Source: Ectopseudomonas oleovorans (GTDB lineage: Bacteria > Pseudomonadota > Gammaproteobacteria > Pseudomonadales > Pseudomonadaceae). From it: 60,235 nucleotides of DNA. The position numbers and the translations under genes are program-made. Where the stretch lies: assembly GCF_003052605.1 (NCBI RefSeq), contig NZ_QASO01000039.1, positions 1-60,235 of the forward strand. The letters are read 5' to 3'. Under the pieces are notes generated by a model that did not search any database, was not told where the DNA came from, and worked only from the letters and a program-made list of their open reading frames with translations. Of the stretch, positions 59,073 to 60,235 are shown piece by piece (positions within the stretch are counted from its first letter, which is position 1; every line of letters starts with the position of its first letter).

Positions 59073-59396
59073 ATGACCTTCGTCGTCACCGACAACTGCA
59101 TCAAGTGCAAATACACCGACTGTGTGGAAGTCTGCCCGGTGGATTGCTTCTACGAAGGCCCGAACTTTCTGGTCATCCATCCGGACGAGTGCATCGACTG
59201 CGCCCTGTGCGAGCCAGAATGCCCGGCCCAGGCAATCTTCTCCGAAGACGAAGTGCCCGACGGCATGCAGGAGTTCATCGAGCTGAACGCCGAACTGGCA
59301 GAAGTCTGGCCAAACATCACCGAAAGGAAAGATGCCCTGCCGGACGCCGAAGAGTGGGATGGTGTAAAGGACAAGCTGCAATACTTGGAGCGCTGA
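59073..59396 (+). CDS. fdxA: 7Fe ferredoxin FdxA
   Basis: 107-residue ferredoxin with a 3Fe-4S and a 4Fe-4S cluster. Cysteine motifs [14 protein letters not shown] and [12 protein letters not shown] are near the N-terminus, followed by the FdxA-type tail ending [16 protein letters not shown] -10-like box lies near 58954-58959. Its terminator is split by a MITE (59432-59629). Confidence 0.97.
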   Translation: MTFVVTDNCIKCKYTDCVEVCPVDCFYEGPNFLVIHPDECIDCALCEPECPAQAIFSEDEVPDGMQEFIELNAELAEVWPNITERKDALPDAEEWDGVKDKLQYLER

Positions 59397-59412
59397 GTTC
59401 GCCCTGAAACAC

Positions 59413-59653
59413 AAAGACCCGCCAAGTGCGTAATGCTGTTCACTTAAGGTTGCACACGTTTGACTCCCCTCTCCCATTTATTGGGGGCACGCCTAGGGTC
59501 TGGGGGAGAGGGCAGAAAACACCGCAAAACTGCCAGTTTCCCCCTCTCCGAACGCGGCCGCCCTAACCCTCTCCCCGAAGGGGCGAGGGGACTGGTCGAG
59601 CTCGACCGTTTCTTAAGTGAACAGCATTACGCCAAGTGCGGGTCTTTTACTTT
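59413..59653 (+). terminator. fdxA terminator interrupted by an insertion
   Basis: AAAGACCCGC (59415-59424) on the left and GCGGGTCTTT (59637-59646), followed by TACTTTT, on the right are the two arms of one hairpin, now about 210 bp apart. Removing the element and one copy of the 11-bp duplication restores AAAGACCCGC-CAAGT-GCGGGTCTTT. Whether it still ends transcription is unknown; the inverted ends of the element could extend the stem. Confidence 0.75.
59432..59629. mobile_element. MITE C, 198 bp, in the fdxA terminator
   Basis: Perfect 18-bp terminal inverted repeats TAATGCTGTTCACTTAAG (59432-59449) and CTTAAGTGAACAGCATTA (59612-59629), directly flanked by an identical 11-bp duplication CGCCAAGTGCG (59421-59431 and 59630-59640). 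No transposase is inside; the interior has CCCTCTCC/GGGGAGAGG-type palindromes. An 11-bp duplication fits IS4-family transposition, so an IS4-type parent is a guess. Confidence 0.88.
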
Positions 59654-59703
59654 TAGGCTCCGGGCCAACTGCCCGCCAGGCTGGTGTCACAAACAGCACG
59701 CGC

Positions 59704-59728
59704 AAAAAAAGGGCGGCTTGCGCCGCCC
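59704..59728 (-). terminator. rsmZ terminator
   Basis: GGGCGGC-TTGC-GCCGCCC (59711-59728) preceded on the plus strand by seven A; on the minus strand a perfect stem followed by TTTTTTT. Confidence 0.92.
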
Positions 59729-59835
59729 ACTTTAATTCCCTAATCCCTTAATTTCCCAACCCATCATCCTGATGAATCGCTTCTTGCGATGTTCCTGATC
59801 ATCATCCTGATGACCTGTGCTTGTCCCTAAACACG
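59704..59835 (-). ncRNA. rsmZ: RsmZ regulatory RNA
   Basis: On the minus strand this ~130-nt RNA has repeated GGA motifs in hairpin loops (ATCAGGATGAT twice, ATCAGGAACA, AGGGACA, AAGGGATTAGGG) and ends in the terminator GGGCGGCGCAAGCCGCCC plus T7. It resembles RsmZ of fluorescent pseudomonads and lies next to fdxA, its conserved position. It titrates RsmA/CsrA proteins under GacS/GacA control. A -10-like TAATAT (59842-59847, minus strand) sets the approximate 5' end. Confidence 0.85.
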
Positions 59836-59985
59836 GGTGTGATATTAGCTGTTACGGGCAGCGGCACAACCCGGCCAAAATTTATCTCGAATGTTCATTG
59901 CCCCTATAAAAACCCTATAAAACATTAACTTAAAAACAAATTCAGCAAAAAGAGCAGTGTTTTCAACACAAACACTGACAACACC

Positions 59986-60003
59986 TGTAAGCGATGACTT
60001 ACA
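59986..60003 (-). promoter_or_regulatory. GacA upstream activating site for rsmZ
   Basis: TGTAAG-CGATGA-CTTACA is a perfect 6+6 palindrome equal to the GacA box consensus, about 150 bp upstream of the rsmZ start. An AT-rich stretch (59895-59945) lies between, as is usual where IHF or H-NS-like proteins act on this promoter. Confidence 0.88.
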
Positions 60004-60011
60004 TTGGGTCG

Positions 60012-60235
60012 ATCGGGTATCCGACTTCTCGGCGGCGTAGACAGCAGGGTTACAGCTTTTGGCCTTTCCTGCTCCGCCCGGTGGTTGCGCACCGGGCGCC
60101 GCTGAGATCTCCCAGTTTCTGTGCGAAGGACTTCCCGACGTGCAGAGGGTCTCCGACCGCGCGGGATCAGTGCATGACTGGCGTAAAACGCCATGCTCCG
60201 TGTTGCCTTCTGCTTCGCTTAACAGCATCGGCATC
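60012..60235 (-). mobile_element. Probable truncated group II intron (5' RNA domain only)
   Basis: The minus-strand sequence is highly structured: GCATGGCG-TTTT-ACGCC...GCATGC-like stem, GGTCGGAGACC, and CGCCCGGTG-CGCAAC-CACCGGGCG. It reads like domain I of a Pseudomonas group II intron, up to GAAGTCGGATACC, after which reverse-transcriptase coding sequence is expected. Instead it changes to rsmZ upstream sequence near 60012. This is recognition from memory, without alignment. The frame 59845-60234 across it is not a believable protein. Confidence 0.42.

Noticed and set aside
59845..60234. 129-codon frame at the right edge
   Set aside because: It spans the GacA box and the rsmZ promoter region and then intron-like structured RNA; not a believable protein.

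Overview
The window reads as a chromosomal segment of a Pseudomonas, most likely from the mendocina/oleovorans/pseudoalcaligenes side of the genus. This rests on high GC, Pseudomonas-type gene order (pilZ-holB-tmk-mltG-pabC-fabF-acpP-fabG-fabD-plsX-rpmF, then rne, lpxK-kdsB-murB, lolCDE, recX-recA-pncC-mutS-fdxA-rsmZ), and Pseudomonas-specific regulatory RNAs. Species assignment is inference.

The left edge (1-1899) is the end of a mobile island. It carries a tyrosine recombinase (371-1741) followed by the 5' part of a protein built from tandem 59-residue integrase-repeat units. This pair looks like GmtY and GmtZ of the gamma-mobile-trio (GMT) elements, which carry anti-phage and antibacterial cargo. 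The island interrupts a radical SAM gene after its CxxxCxxC motif; only the first 40 codons (2019-1900) remain here, so the island end can be placed at about position 1899. The rest of the island lies outside the window, to the left.

2288-36984 is mostly conserved core: moaA, a TetR regulator and a divergent class V aminotransferase; tatD; the pilZ-to-fabF block; acpP and fatty-acid/phospholipid genes (fabG, fabD, plsX, rpmF, yceD); maf; sppA, a HAD phosphatase and rluC; rne with a long leader; a cell-envelope operon (comEC, exbB, exbD, lpxK, a Trm112-like gene, kdsB, a low-mass phosphatase, murB); lolCDE; a PilZ protein, a small periplasmic protein and a glycerophosphodiesterase; and the yqjD/yqjE/yqjK set. 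Two related MITE-like elements in opposite orientation bracket plsX-rpmF-yceD, and a degenerate relative lies upstream of lolC.

37382-43462 holds an EAL/YkuI-type c-di-GMP phosphodiesterase, a decaying copper/cytochrome locus (38701-40560: a frameshifted c-type cytochrome, a SCO protein missing a copper-binding Cys, and a multicopper-oxidase remnant), dgt and a membrane protein. 43533-55513 continues with a large HD-GYP sensor protein, yggL, dacB, rlmKL, rmf, pyrD, small conserved genes, recX and recA. The right end has pncC, mutS, fdxA and rsmZ with its GacA box. A 198-bp MITE sits inside the fdxA terminator with an 11-bp target duplication. The last ~220 bp look like a truncated group II intron. 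rpoS, expected next, is not in the window.
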